A program made the position numbers and the translations under genes. From Desulforamulus putei DSM 12395 (GTDB lineage: Bacteria > Bacillota > Desulfotomaculia > Desulfotomaculales > Desulfotomaculaceae), in assembly GCF_900129195.1 (NCBI RefSeq), contig NZ_FQUY01000014.1, positions 1-64,000 of the forward strand: 64,000 nucleotides of DNA. Reading direction: 5' to 3'. This document shows, in pieces, positions 44,712 to 51,966 of this stretch. Positions within the stretch are counted from its first letter, which is position 1, and every line of letters starts with the position of its first letter. Below the pieces are notes generated by a model. That model worked only from the letters and a program-made list of their open reading frames with translations, searched no databases and was not told the origin of the DNA.

Positions 44712-45641
44712 GGAAGTAATATATCTCAGCACAGCTTGATGTTCCAATATTCCCATATGGCCAAAGATTTCTCTTAGAGAAATTTTCTTCACCTTAACAT
44801 TAACGATGAATCCATGAGTAACAGGCTTGCCCCTCTCATCCATAAGGCAACCGGTAAAGGGTTTAACAACCAGGTCCTGTTGGGTGGCAAAGGTAGCCAC
44901 TTGTAAACCCTGATCCTGGAGTTCCCTAATGGTTTCCCGGCGCATGCGAACCATTTCCTGCCGATAATTAAATTCCCGGAGCAATTGCTTTACCGCCGGG
45001 CTGGCTAAGAGACTGTTGCTATATCCCAAAAGATGAGTTATTACATCCGGAACTTTGGTTTCAACGCCCAGTAAGGGTGAATTTAGAGTAATCACCCCCT
45101 TAATTTTTTGTCTGTTTTCAAGGCTGGTTGTACAAACATAATCCAGGGCAATTCTTCCTCCCAAACTGTGACCCACTAAAATAAATTTAGCTTCCGGGTG
45201 AGCCAGGGAAAAGTTATCAATTAGATGTGCTAATCGGCTGACACTTAAAGAAATTGGTTGGCCGGTATCTTTAGCTGAATATTTTTGGGGCCGCCAAATT
45301 CCTTCAATGACTTGCCCGCCCCTATAACTGAAAAGTAAAAAACGATCGTCAAAGAAGGAATAACCTGCCCTAGCCAAAGACCTTCTAATACTGGGAAAAC
45401 CCAGAGCCTCTGATAAATTGCCGTTATAATGGCATCCCAACCCGTTTAAAAAGATAATATAAACATTTTGATTATGGCTGATATTTTTGTTTAATGATGG
45501 AGAGGGAGGCGGTTCATGGGAAATTTGATTAACTATCAAGAAGAAAACCGTCAGAGCCATTACAGTTATTAACCCGGTTATCAGATACCATTTAAGGCCT
45601 GTGCTTTTAAAAAAGGAATATTTTCTGTTTATCCGTCGCAA
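44697..45641 (-). CDS. Membrane-anchored alpha/beta hydrolase (lipase-like)
   Basis: 314 residues, probably from a TTG at 45641. One N-terminal membrane helix (WYLITGLITVMALTVFFLIV) anchors it; the rest is outside. Nucleophile elbow FILVGHSLGGRIALDYV (Ser near 168), possible Asp in ATQQDLVVKPFTG and His in FGHMGILEHQAV. The Ser-Asp-His set suggests an esterase or lipase. The 3' end borders the mobile-element debris, so the last residues may differ from relatives. Confidence 0.8.
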   Translation of the reverse strand: MRRINRKYSFFKSTGLKWYLITGLITVMALTVFFLIVNQISHEPPPSPSLNKNISHNQNVYIIFLNGLGCHYNGNLSEALGFPSIRRSLARAGYSFFDDRFLLFSYRGGQVIEGIWRPQKYSAKDTGQPISLSVSRLAHLIDNFSLAHPEAKFILVGHSLGGRIALDYVCTTSLENRQKIKGVITLNSPLLGVETKVPDVITHLLGYSNSLLASPAVKQLLREFNYRQEMVRMRRETIRELQDQGLQVATFATQQDLVVKPFTGCLMDERGKPVTHGFIVNVKVKKISLREIFGHMGILEHQAVLRYITSLCLK

Positions 45642-45856
45642 GGCAAATCCACCACCATTGTTGTTTTAAATGCTGCATTAATGGCAAAGGCTTTGGTAAG
45701 TCGGCAGCGGTATTTACGCCAAAGGACAAGGCTAATGATCAATAGAATATTACCAATGGTAAACCATTCTGTTCGATAGTATATTTTAACAATTTATAAC
45801 ACATATATACATTTACTGAAGTAGTCTTATTGCGGGCACATCCTACTGCCACAATA

Positions 45857-45893
45857 AAAAACCCCGGGTTATGGCTAAATATACCCGGGTTTT
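45857..45893 (-). terminator. Terminator of the Sec-like tRNA transcript
   Basis: AAAACCCGGGT/ACCCGGGGTTTT-type stem with one bulge; on the minus strand it ends in GGGGTTTTTTATTG. Confidence 0.75.
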
Positions 45894-45936
45894 GTTGACT
45901 GTTATTGCAGTTGTTACTGTTGGGGCTGCTATGTTT

Positions 45937-45974
45937 TAAGAGTCGCCTGCTCTACCAAGTGTGCTAATGAACCA
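45937..45974 (-). pseudogene. tRNA-Lys(CTT)-like 5' half
   Basis: On the minus strand TTAGCACACTTGGTAGAGCA is a near-standard D-arm, followed by GGCGACTCTTAA, the 5' anticodon arm of a tRNA-Lys(CTT). The 3' half (anticodon 3' stem, T-arm, acceptor) is absent. It lies 11 nt downstream of the Sec-like tRNA and before the shared terminator. Confidence 0.45.
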
Positions 45975-45985
45975 TGATTTGTGTT

Positions 45986-46081
45986 TGGAGGGGAGAAGTC
46001 GGAATCGAACCGGACTCCCACCTGAGCTACAGGCGGGCCAGCGGGTTTGCAGCCCGTGGGGGGACCTTCCCCATTCTCCCC
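45986..46081 (-). tRNA. Selenocysteine-tRNA-like tRNA with cysteine anticodon GCA
   Basis: 96 nt with encoded CCA. The 8-bp acceptor is GGGGAGAA/TTCTCCCC, followed by discriminator U73. D-arm GGGG-AAGGT-CCCC. Anticodon arm CGGG-CTGCAAA-CCCG gives anticodon GCA. A very long variable arm CCCGCCTG-TAGCT-CAGGTGGG (8 bp, one GU). The T-arm is GTC-C-CGG/TTCGATT/CCGAC with one bulged C, so acceptor plus T-stem is 13 bp as in bacterial tRNA-Sec. tRNA-Sec would have anticodon TCA and usually G73; GCA and U73 are cysteine identity features. Probably charged by CysRS, though the long arm could also attract SerRS. Confidence 0.85.
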
Positions 46082-46177
46082 AGGTTATTTTATCATAATG
46101 ATTTGTCATATCACAAATAACTTTTATTTATAAATCTTAAGCAGACTATAACATCTTGTTGTGCCTGGCAAAAATTT

Positions 46178-46200
46178 TAAGGCCCCCAAGGGGCCTTACC
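46178..46200 (-). terminator. Hairpin of unclear assignment
   Basis: TAAGGCCCC and GGGGCCTTA, 9-bp stem; the minus-strand 3' side reads AAAATTTTT. No upstream minus-strand gene ends here. Confidence 0.4.
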
Positions 46201-46226
46201 AACAAGCACCCTATTAAGTTCAGACT

Positions 46227-46295
46227 GTGACAATGTTACCATCACCTTTTTCATGGTGACATTTTCACAGATTAATTTTAAGGTGACAATATCAC
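46227..46295. promoter_or_regulatory. Three-site operator-like array, GTGA-N5-TCAC
   Basis: GTGACAATGTTAC (46227-46239), GTGACATTTTCAC (46256-46268) and GTGACAATATCAC (46283-46295), repeated every 27-29 bp. The second and third are GTGA-N5-TCAC palindromes and the first has one mismatch. The spacing differs from CRP (N6). The stretch 46082-46477 has no gene. Confidence 0.55.
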
Positions 46296-46477
46296 AGAAC
46301 GATCACATTCATACATATATATTCTTGCAAAAACAAATTAGTTCTGCTAGTCTGAAAATTTTACCAGAAAATATTTGACAATTGCAGCACCTTCAAGATA
46401 TATTCGGAATTTTGCTTCAAAGGTAAAACCTCCTTTCGTGACGAAATTTGTTGTAACACAAAAGGGGGTAAACAGCC

Positions 46478-46702
46478 TTGAAGTTCTGCTCAACTTACTT
46501 GCATTCATTTGAAAATGCCTCTGGCGAGACAGAATATTGGCGAATAAGCCTGGTTAGGATAGGTAACGGGTTTACCTTAGGCACGGCCCATGGTCCGGCG
46601 CGCAATATCACCATACCTTGTTATATAGCAAATCAAAACGAAAAGGAAGCATTAAAAACTATGCTGCTTGCTATTAAACAAAGGCTTATCTCAGAACACT
46701 AG
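46478..46702 (+). CDS. Small hypothetical protein
   Basis: 74 residues from a TTG with AAGGGGG nine bases upstream. Sequence such as YWRISLVRIGNGFTLGTAHG and ARNITIPCYIANQNEKEALK is beta-strand rich then helical. No family recognised. The operator-like array lies 180 bp upstream and may control it. Confidence 0.6.
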   Translation: MKFCSTYLHSFENASGETEYWRISLVRIGNGFTLGTAHGPARNITIPCYIANQNEKEALKTMLLAIKQRLISEH

Positions 46703-46746
46703 GAGTTTGGAACGGGGCCGCTGGCTATGATACTCAAAGAAGTTAT

Positions 46747-46777
46747 ACCTCCGTCTTTGGATGGAGGTTTTTTGTTT
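46747..46777 (+). terminator. Terminator, T-box-like in sequence
   Basis: ACCTCC-GTC and GGATGGAGGT then TTTTTTG. It looks like the terminator half of a T-box, but no T-box core or Stem I is present upstream. Confidence 0.7.
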
Positions 46778-46903
46778 GTTTAAGAAATAACTGAATCATG
46801 AAGGTGAATTAAGGGCGACCGGATATGATTTTAATGCATACTCTGTATAATTCTGTTTGTTTGTTCTATTATATAAAGAAAATAATATAGCGGAGGATCG
46901 CTC

Positions 46904-47860
46904 ATGCCTGTTTATAACAGTATCTTGGAAACCATCGGCCGCACGCCTCTGGTGCGTTTAAATCACCTGACCAGGGGGTTGGCTGCAGAGGTGCTGGCCA
47001 AGGTGGAATTTTTCAATCCCGGCGGCAGTGTCAAGGACAGGATCGCATATGCCATGGTCACCGATGCCCTGCAGCGGGGCGTCATTAGTAAAGACAGTGT
47101 GTTGATTGAACCCACCAGCGGCAACACCGGAGTGGGCCTGGCCATGATTTGCGCCGCCATGGGTATACGGCTTATTTTAACCATGCCGGAAACCATGAGT
47201 CAGGAACGGCGCAGCCTTTTAAAGGCCTACGGGGCGGAGCTGGTTTTAACACCCGGCGAACAGGGAATGAGGGGGGCCATTGCCAGGGCGGAAGAACTGG
47301 CAGCCGGCCTGGGGAATGCCATGATGCTGCAGCAGTTTGCCAATCCGGCCAATCCGCGGGCCCATTTGGAAAATACCGCAGTGGAAATCTGGGAAGATAC
47401 CGGGGGGAAGGTGGATATCTTTGTGGCCGGCGTGGGCACAGGGGGCACCATTACCGGCGTTGCCAAATATATTAAAGAAAGAAAGCCTGATTTTCAAGCG
47501 GTGGCAGTGGAACCGGCCCAATCTCCGGTCCTTTCCGGCGGCTCTCCCGGACCTCACCCCATCCAGGGCATCGGGGCGGGATTTATCCCGCAGGTTTTAA
47601 ATCTTAAATTGGTGGATGAAGTTTTTCAGGTAACCGGAGATCAGGCCATGGAGACCGCCAGGCGGTTAGCCCGGCAGGAGGGGATCCTAGCGGGCATATC
47701 TGCCGGGGCGGCCCTCTACGCGGCCCTGGAGGTGGCGCGGCGGCCGGAAAATGCAGGAAAACTGATCGTGGTCTTACTGCCGGATACCGGAGAGCGTTAT
47801 TTATCCACCGCCCTGTTTAAAGAAGAAGGGCCGAAGGAAAGTTTTCAAGCCAACCAGTAA
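46904..47860 (+). CDS. cysK: Cysteine synthase A (O-acetylserine sulfhydrylase)
   Basis: 318 residues, ATG with CGGAGG. PLP lysine in [17 protein letters not shown], substrate loop [14 protein letters not shown], phosphate cup [15 protein letters not shown], and [20 protein letters not shown] near the end. Makes cysteine from O-acetylserine and sulfide. Transcribed alone in this window; cysE is not adjacent. It lies 0.8 kb from the cysteine-anticodon tRNA. Confidence 0.95.
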   Translation: MPVYNSILETIGRTPLVRLNHLTRGLAAEVLAKVEFFNPGGSVKDRIAYAMVTDALQRGVISKDSVLIEPTSGNTGVGLAMICAAMGIRLILTMPETMSQERRSLLKAYGAELVLTPGEQGMRGAIARAEELAAGLGNAMMLQQFANPANPRAHLENTAVEIWEDTGGKVDIFVAGVGTGGTITGVAKYIKERKPDFQAVAVEPAQSPVLSGGSPGPHPIQGIGAGFIPQVLNLKLVDEVFQVTGDQAMETARRLARQEGILAGISAGAALYAALEVARRPENAGKLIVVLLPDTGERYLSTALFKEEGPKESFQANQ

Positions 47861-47890
47861 GGTGTGTATTGTATTCATACTGAAAACCTG

Positions 47891-47919
47891 TTGAACTTTG
47901 TTGTTCTATCTGCTATACT
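47891..47919 (+). promoter_or_regulatory. Sigma-A promoter for the tiny gene at 48027
   Basis: -35 TTGAAC (47891-47896), 17-bp spacer, -10 TATACT (47914-47919). Confidence 0.65.
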
Positions 47920-47967
47920 TTCAAAAAAATAAATAGGTGCAACGTTGCATCAGTTCATGAAAACGGC

Positions 47968-48002
47968 AAGGGCGCGTTTAATCGTTGCCCTTTTGTTTTT
48001 AT
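47968..48002 (+). terminator. Terminator or attenuator in the leader of the tiny gene
   Basis: AAGGGC and GCCCTT arms with GCG/GTT flanking TTTAATC, then TTTGTTTTTATTTG. It lies between the 47891 promoter and the 48027 start, so it must be read through for expression, or it ends cysK transcripts. Confidence 0.6.
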
Positions 48003-48026
48003 TTGTAAGGAAAGGGAAGTGATAAA

Positions 48027-48116
48027 ATGTCGAAGGATCTCATCAACAAAATCCTGGAGGATATCGGTCTGGAAAAAATCGACTACAGCGAAGAAAAAAC
48101 TCCCCGGGTTCAATAG
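48027..48116 (+). CDS. 29-residue protein, paralogue of the 48170-48253 gene
   Basis: Reads MSKDLINKILEDIGLEKIDY then SEEKTPRVQ. ATG preceded by AAAGGGAAGTG. Compared with its convergent neighbour it keeps M-(S/T)-K-(D/E)-L-I-(N/D)-(K/Q)-IL-E-(D/E)-IGLEK-(I/V)-D, an amphipathic helix followed by an acidic tail. The conservation at the protein level with different codons argues that both are translated. Function unknown. Confidence 0.65.
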   Translation: MSKDLINKILEDIGLEKIDYSEEKTPRVQ

Positions 48117-48130
48117 TAAGCAAAATAAAT

Positions 48131-48172
48131 AAAAAACCGAAGGCGACAGCGTTATTTGCCTTCGGTTTTTTA
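48131..48172. terminator. Shared bidirectional terminator
   Basis: AAAAACCGAAGGC and GCCTTCGGTTTTT, 13-bp stem with A and T runs on either side, exactly between the two convergent tiny genes. Confidence 0.85.
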
Positions 48173-48253
48173 CTGGGACGGTTCTTCTTCAGTATTGTCG
48201 ACTTTTTCCAGACCAATTTCTTCAAGGATTTGATCAATTAATTCCTTCGTCAT
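48170..48253 (-). CDS. 27-residue protein, paralogue of the 48027-48116 gene
   Basis: Reads MTKELIDQILEEIGLEKVDN then TEEEPSQ. ATG preceded by AAGGGGGG seven bases away, an excellent ribosome site. Divergent from DUF169 is not the case; both face the same way but DUF169 lies upstream with its own terminator at 48313. Homologous to the 29-residue protein on the other strand. Function unknown. Confidence 0.68.
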   Translation of the reverse strand: MTKELIDQILEEIGLEKVDNTEEEPSQ

Positions 48254-48312
48254 GGAGTCACCCCCCTTCAGATTATTTAATAATTTTATCACTGATTATT
48301 CCTTGTGTCAAT

Positions 48313-48346
48313 AAAAAGGGGCACTTTCCGGGAAAGAGCCCCTTGT
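48313..48346 (-). terminator. Terminator of the DUF169 gene
   Basis: AAGGGGC-A-CTTTCC and GGAAAG-A-GCCCCTT; the minus-strand 3' side ends CCCCTTTTTATT. Confidence 0.8.
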
Positions 48347-48358
48347 ATGAATAGTCTC

Positions 48359-49174
48359 TTACCTTTCTTCATCCTTAAATCGAATCATCGGGCATTTTTT
48401 GCATACATCCATACCGGGGTATTCCTGCCCGCCGGCGCCGATAAAGGATGCGCCGCCGCCGTAATGACGACTTCTCTTTAATAACTGTTTGGCCACGGCT
48501 TCAATTTGGTCTCCGGGGATGAAAACATTGACTTCACCCTTTTCGGTCTTGCCGGAAGTAAAGCTGCCGGCGCACATGGTTTTCATGCCGGCGTTGTGGT
48601 TCAGGTAACAGTCCACGGTACCGCCGCAGACCGCCGAGTTGACAGTATGGGTGGAAGCGACGGTGGGAACTTTGGTCCCTCCGATGTAATCATTCAGGAT
48701 GTGGTAGGCTTGAAAGGGGTTGACGATGAAGAAAACCACATCGGGTTCCACCGGTGTTTTATACAGGGGAGCGGTCATAATGCCCTTCAATTCCCCCAGG
48801 GGTAATTTGGGTTTGGCTTCCAGACATTTTTGGGCCAAATCCCAATCAGTGGTATATTTCAAATGATCCTTAACCTCTTCCTCGGTGGCGGCACGGAAAC
48901 CAAAAACTGTCCGGGCATTATCACAAAGAAGTTTGTCGTCGGTGATTTTTACAATGTAGTTATCCATGCGAGAGGCTAAAACCGCCTGGCAGAAAGTCAT
49001 CTTCGGGCCGGGGATTTTTTCTGCCGCAAGTTTATCAAATTCTTCCTGATCAAAATAAAATTTAACCGCAACCGGGTTGTATTCAAGCTTATAAAGGGCT
49101 GCAAAGGCCCGGTGCATTTCTTCGCAGGTCAGAGATTCTTTATTGGCCAGTTCCGCGACATTAATCAGCAGCAT
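48359..49174 (-). CDS. DUF169-family protein
   Basis: 271 residues from ATG 49174 (GGAGGAG). DUF169 landmarks: NPVAVKFYFDQEEFDKL, KMTFCQAVLASRMDNYIVKI, CDNARTVFGFR, and VFFIVNPFQAYHILNDYIGG, then GGTVDCYLNHNAGMKTMCAG and the C-terminal CKKCPMI. The five to six conserved cysteines suggest a metal or cluster site. Function is not established; the family is frequent in anaerobes with C1 or aromatic metabolism. Confidence 0.9.
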   Translation of the reverse strand: MLLINVAELANKESLTCEEMHRAFAALYKLEYNPVAVKFYFDQEEFDKLAAEKIPGPKMTFCQAVLASRMDNYIVKITDDKLLCDNARTVFGFRAATEEEVKDHLKYTTDWDLAQKCLEAKPKLPLGELKGIMTAPLYKTPVEPDVVFFIVNPFQAYHILNDYIGGTKVPTVASTHTVNSAVCGGTVDCYLNHNAGMKTMCAGSFTSGKTEKGEVNVFIPGDQIEAVAKQLLKRSRHYGGGASFIGAGGQEYPGMDVCKKCPMIRFKDEER

Positions 49175-49321
49175 GATGGCTCCTCCTTGCAATTGATTGT
49201 AAATTACTTATTGATATGTTATCAGATAATAGACAAATGAAATGTGTTCCAGCACACAATTTATTTGTCGGCTTGCTAACGATTATAAGGAGGCCCTTGT
49301 GGTTTCTTGACTTGGACCGGT

Positions 49322-51652
49322 CTATGCATGTGTTCTTGAAGGTTGCCGCCGGTCCCGGACATAAATACTGCCAGATTTGGATTTGGCATAATGTTTTAAT
49401 TGAGCGGTTGTTTCTGCCAACTGTTCCGGCGAGCAGTGGCCGGCGCAATCAACAATGGCCATGGAAACCGACACCAGCGGGAACCAGATTTCCTGTCCTT
49501 GCCTGTTGATGCCATAGAAGCCACCCAGGTTTTTGTCCTCGGTGGAATACAAGTTTTTCACCAAACGATCAAAATACCGAATGTAACGCCGGCATATCTC
49601 TTCCGCTTTCTCCTTGTGGGTAAGAACAATAAAATCATCTCCGCCGATGTGCCCGACAAAATCCAGGGAACCTCCATATTTGCGAACCACGCCGGTCAAC
49701 AGTCTGGCGGCCAGCAGGATTAAGCGGTCGCCGTTTTCAAAACCATAACGGTCATTGTAGGACTTAAAGTTATCTAGGTCAACGTAGATACAGGCAAAGG
49801 GGGATTTTTCCGTCAGGCGGTTGTTGATCTCCCTTTCAATGGTTAAGTTGCCGGGCAAACCGGTCAAGGGGTTGGCCCCCTTGGCCACCTCCATGCGAAT
49901 TTTGGTCATGGTGTCCAGCAGGGTTTGCACCGACACCACCCCGTGCAGTTGGTTGTCCCTGGTGACAACGATGTAATCGTAGAGTTTTAATTTGTCCCTG
50001 TTCATGGAAAGTTGGGACACCTGTTCAATGGGCAAAGATGTATCCACAATAAGGGGGTCAGCATCCATAATCATAGACACCGGTCGCTCGAAATAAAGGG
50101 CCACCCCGTATTGGGTTCCCAGGTAACGGTCCAGGTGATGACGCATCAACAGACCCACAGGTCGATTGCCCTCCAGCACCACGACCCCGTTAACCATATC
50201 GTTGCTGTCCATCATCTCTTTCAGTCTGCGAACGGGTGTGTCTGTTGTGACTTGCACCGCCGGTTCAGTGATTTCTCCGATGGGGAAGGCCTTTTGCCAG
50301 ACATCGGTGGGGTTGCGGGAGGCCAGGGAAAGAATTTTATTGAGCGCCTCGGTCCGTACCGAAGGCATGGGGGAGGCGGGGCGAGCCAAAAAATACCCCT
50401 GGCCGTAATGCACCCCGATGGAACGAAGGGTTGTCAACTCTGCCTCGGTTTCAATCCCTTCAGCGATGATGGAGCAGCCGATTTTCTGGGCGAAGGTAAC
50501 AAAGGTTTCTAACAGAGCCTGCTTAACCCGGTTGGAGTTGATGTCCTTCACCAGTGAGTGGTCAATTTTTATGTATTCCGGCCTTACTTCGGCAATGGCC
50601 TGCAGGCTGGAAAAACCTGCCCCTGCATCGTCCACCGCCACCCGGTATCCCTGATTTCGATAGTGGGCCAGTGTCTTATTAAATTGATGAAAGTCATGGA
50701 TGCCCTGCCGTTCGGTAATCTCAAATACGAGATTATGGGGACTCAAATGACTGTCCTTTAGCATTTTAATGGTCTCGCCTTTAACAAACTGGGGGTCGTT
50801 AATGGTTTGGGGGTGGATGTTGAGGAAAAGTTTTTTACTGCTATCCACAAGATCAAAGTTTTTGATGGCTAATTCCCGGCAAACCTTTTCCAGGGGAAAA
50901 AGCAGACCCGCTTCCTCGGCATAGTTAAAGATGACGGCCGGGGATAAAAAGTAGCTGTTTTCCGGTCCCCGGGTTAAGGCTTCCCAACCCAGGATTTCAC
51001 CGGTCTGTAAAGAAACGATGGGCTGGTAAATAATGCGGAATTTTTTATTCTCCAATAAATCATTAAACTCTCCCAGCAGGTGCACCATCTGCTGGTCCCA
51101 GGCGCCTTTGGCCACCTTTTGGGCCTCTTTCAGTGCGGTATACAGCGCTTGTTCAGGGTTTTTCAGCCCCCTGGTGATGGTGGAATAACCAACGTGAAGT
51201 TTAACGGTGTTGCCGGTGATCTTGATCAATTCTGTTTTCAATGCTTCTTCCAGGGCGATGCGCATGGCAGTGGCCATTTTGTTCAGTTGTTCCGGAGGAA
51301 GCGTTTTTTCCTGACGACAAAGGACTAAAAAGTCGTCCCCCCATAAATTTTCCACGATGATTTCCCCGGAGCAGTTGATAAATTCTCCCGCCCTTTCCCC
51401 CAGGGCTGAAAGAAGTATGTTAAGAACCCTTTTAGCAGCGGTTTCGCCATGGAGCTGCATCACCTGGTGAAAGTCCGCGATGTCCACATAGAGGAGCAGG
51501 ACAGAAGACCCCCGGGTCATCATTTCAACAAGTTTTTCCAGGAAGGAGCTACCCTCCAGTAGATAAAGGAAAAGGCTTTTGCGTTTTATAAACCTGCGCA
51601 TTGAGGATTTAAACTGGCCGGTTAACTTGTTAAGAAACAATTGCCATTCCAC
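49322..51652 (-). CDS. Cyclic-di-GMP protein: degenerate GGDEF - EAL - CBS pair - GGDEF
   Basis: 776 residues, no membrane segment. Residues about 50-190 are a decayed GGDEF (NLWGDDFLVLCR). Residues 205-440 are an EAL phosphodiesterase with its key residues (GWEALTRGPE, FLNIHPQ, VFEITERQG, VAVDDAGAGFSSL, EYIKIDHSLV, IIAEGIETEAE). Residues 460-590 hold a CBS pair, a likely nucleotide sensor. Residues 600-765 are a GGDEF cyclase with GGDDF in place of GGDEF and the usual LTGLPGN start. It could make or break c-di-GMP under CBS control. Start is a GTG at 51652 or, with better spacing, the TTG at 51640. Confidence 0.93.
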   Translation of the reverse strand: MEWQLFLNKLTGQFKSSMRRFIKRKSLFLYLLEGSSFLEKLVEMMTRGSSVLLLYVDIADFHQVMQLHGETAAKRVLNILLSALGERAGEFINCSGEIIVENLWGDDFLVLCRQEKTLPPEQLNKMATAMRIALEEALKTELIKITGNTVKLHVGYSTITRGLKNPEQALYTALKEAQKVAKGAWDQQMVHLLGEFNDLLENKKFRIIYQPIVSLQTGEILGWEALTRGPENSYFLSPAVIFNYAEEAGLLFPLEKVCRELAIKNFDLVDSSKKLFLNIHPQTINDPQFVKGETIKMLKDSHLSPHNLVFEITERQGIHDFHQFNKTLAHYRNQGYRVAVDDAGAGFSSLQAIAEVRPEYIKIDHSLVKDINSNRVKQALLETFVTFAQKIGCSIIAEGIETEAELTTLRSIGVHYGQGYFLARPASPMPSVRTEALNKILSLASRNPTDVWQKAFPIGEITEPAVQVTTDTPVRRLKEMMDSNDMVNGVVVLEGNRPVGLLMRHHLDRYLGTQYGVALYFERPVSMIMDADPLIVDTSLPIEQVSQLSMNRDKLKLYDYIVVTRDNQLHGVVSVQTLLDTMTKIRMEVAKGANPLTGLPGNLTIEREINNRLTEKSPFACIYVDLDNFKSYNDRYGFENGDRLILLAARLLTGVVRKYGGSLDFVGHIGGDDFIVLTHKEKAEEICRRYIRYFDRLVKNLYSTEDKNLGGFYGINRQGQEIWFPLVSVSMAIVDCAGHCSPEQLAETTAQLKHYAKSKSGSIYVRDRRQPSRTHA

Positions 51653-51666
51653 CCCTGGTAGTTCTT

Positions 51667-51830
51667 GGTTAATTCAATGTACCACAGGCTGGTTAGAATT
51701 CGGTTAATAAAGGGTTAAAGGCCGGTTAACACACTTTAAAGGTTCCTGCTTTTTCGCGCCAAAGGTTGAAAACCCAACTTTAACGGTTTATTTAACGTTT
51801 TAACGGTCAACCGACGGGTGTTAACCCTTT
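51667..51830. promoter_or_regulatory. Cluster of GTTAA/TTAAC motifs between divergent genes
   Basis: GGTTAA occurs at 51667, 51702, 51713 and 51724, and TTAAC on the same strand several times between 51780 and 51826 (CTTTAACGG, TTTAACG, TTTTAACGG, TGTTAACCC). It sits in the 300-bp gap between the c-di-GMP gene and acs. Confidence 0.35.
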
Positions 51831-51966
51831 AAACCATGAGATGGCGCCGTTCGGGGAGAGAATGATCAGAAAAGGGGTGCTTTCTTCCCTTTAACGGGAA
51901 AATCATATACCCCGAGTCCCCTATTCAGTAAGATAAAAATATAATAATGGCTTGGGAGGTAGGGTT

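Noticed and set aside
45986-46081. Ordinary selC (tRNA-Sec)
   Set aside because: Architecture matches tRNA-Sec, but the anticodon loop CTGCAAA reads GCA, not TCA, and position 73 is U rather than G.
46227-46295. CRP or FNR binding sites
   Set aside because: Half sites GTGA/TCAC are separated by five bases rather than six, and FNR half sites TTGAT are absent.
46700-46780. T-box leader controlling cysK
   Set aside because: Only the terminator resembles a T-box; no AGGGTGGTACC core, no Stem I, and cysK starts 125 bp later.
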